The notes below the pieces were generated by a model. The model worked only from the letters and a program-made list of their open reading frames with translations. It had not been told where the DNA came from and made no database searches. Both the position numbers and the translations under genes were made by a program. Of a stretch of DNA of 64,000 nucleotides, positions 63,858 through 64,000 are shown in pieces. Source of the DNA: Lycorma delicatula (Eukaryota > Arthropoda > Insecta > Hemiptera > Fulgoridae); NCBI RefSeq assembly GCF_047948215.1, contig NC_134465.1:19116022-19180021 (forward strand), in the 5' to 3' direction. Positions within the stretch are counted from its first letter, which is position 1. Every line of letters starts with the position of its first letter.

Positions 63858-64000
63858 CAGCATTTTTCAACCTGGGAGATCACGACCGTACGGGGGTCGA
63901 GAAATCAGCCTATAATTTTACACGTAAATAATAATGAAATCATTTTATGAGGAAAAAGTTATTTAATACAAGCATTTTACTTAAATTTATAAATACAGAT
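63858..64000 (+). mobile_element. hAT-like element, left end, cut by the window edge
   Basis: CAGCATTTTTCAACCTGGGA, GATCACGACCGTACGGGGGT, CGAGAAATCAG closely follows the terminal pattern of hAT elements (CAGNGTTTCTCAACCTGGGG, GTCGCGACCCC...GGGGTCGC). The other end and any transposase lie outside the window, if present. Confidence 0.55.

Overview
This is a 64 kb window of AT-rich, repeat-dense eukaryotic nuclear DNA, most likely from an insect with a large genome. A hemipteran is my guess, and it rests only on the mix of repeat families. There are no operons, no bacterial ribosome-binding sites, no CRISPR arrays and no long cellular genes. Nearly everything recognisable is a transposable element or its decayed remains. 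The only long open frame is a 456-codon LINE endonuclease ORF at 5592-6962, and its reverse-transcriptase half is missing. Between the repeats lie AT-rich stretches with microsatellites and no supportable gene.

Retroelements by class. RTE/BovB-like LINE pieces lie at 2.4-3.5, 5.36-6.92, 20.4-21.1, 25.3-25.8, 40.4-40.8, 41.76-41.93, 42.7-43.1 and 55.06-55.26 kb. R1-clade-like LINE 3' ends lie at 0.54-1.0, 13.6-13.8, 34.8-35.7, 41.3-41.6, 52.7-52.85 and 60.9-61.3 kb. A Jockey-clade ORF2 tail is at 8.47-8.69 kb. Penelope-like GIY-YIG endonuclease pieces are at 16.2 and 52.4 kb, with a possible hammerhead motif at 47.2 kb. A short LTR-like segment with a tRNA-type primer-binding site is at 33.8-34.2 kb. 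Two tRNA-derived SINE families occur in at least 25 copies. Their heads differ, but part of their 3' tail is shared, which suggests a common LINE partner.

DNA elements. Helitron-like elements with TC...CTAG-type ends lie at 29.6-30.3 (minus), 32.35-32.9 (plus), 45.6-45.9 (minus) and 53.56-53.95 kb (plus). Broken mariner-superfamily transposases lie at 22.0-23.0, 37.2-37.5 and 62.35-62.66 kb. hAT-like ends lie at 37.0 and 63.86 kb. One non-coding family of about 640 bp with inverted end motifs has seven copies. A second element with long inverted arms, at 44.57-45.55 kb, carries a SINE flanked by a perfect 14-bp target-site duplication.

Possible host features are few and weak. They are a TATA-plus-initiator promoter at 11.55-11.59 kb followed by a 37-codon ORF; a GC-rich, NRF-1-motif promoter-like island at 58.44-58.87 kb; exon-like open stretches at 9.84-10.01 (plus), 21.12-21.33 (minus) and 24.04-24.27 kb (plus); and a 41-nt exon-like segment at 58.26-58.30 kb (minus). 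The window could be intergenic DNA or the interior of very large introns. I found no convincing new multi-gene system. The most informative structures are the nested and duplicated elements in 29-33 kb and 44.5-45.6 kb, and the conserved non-coding families that match no element class I can name.
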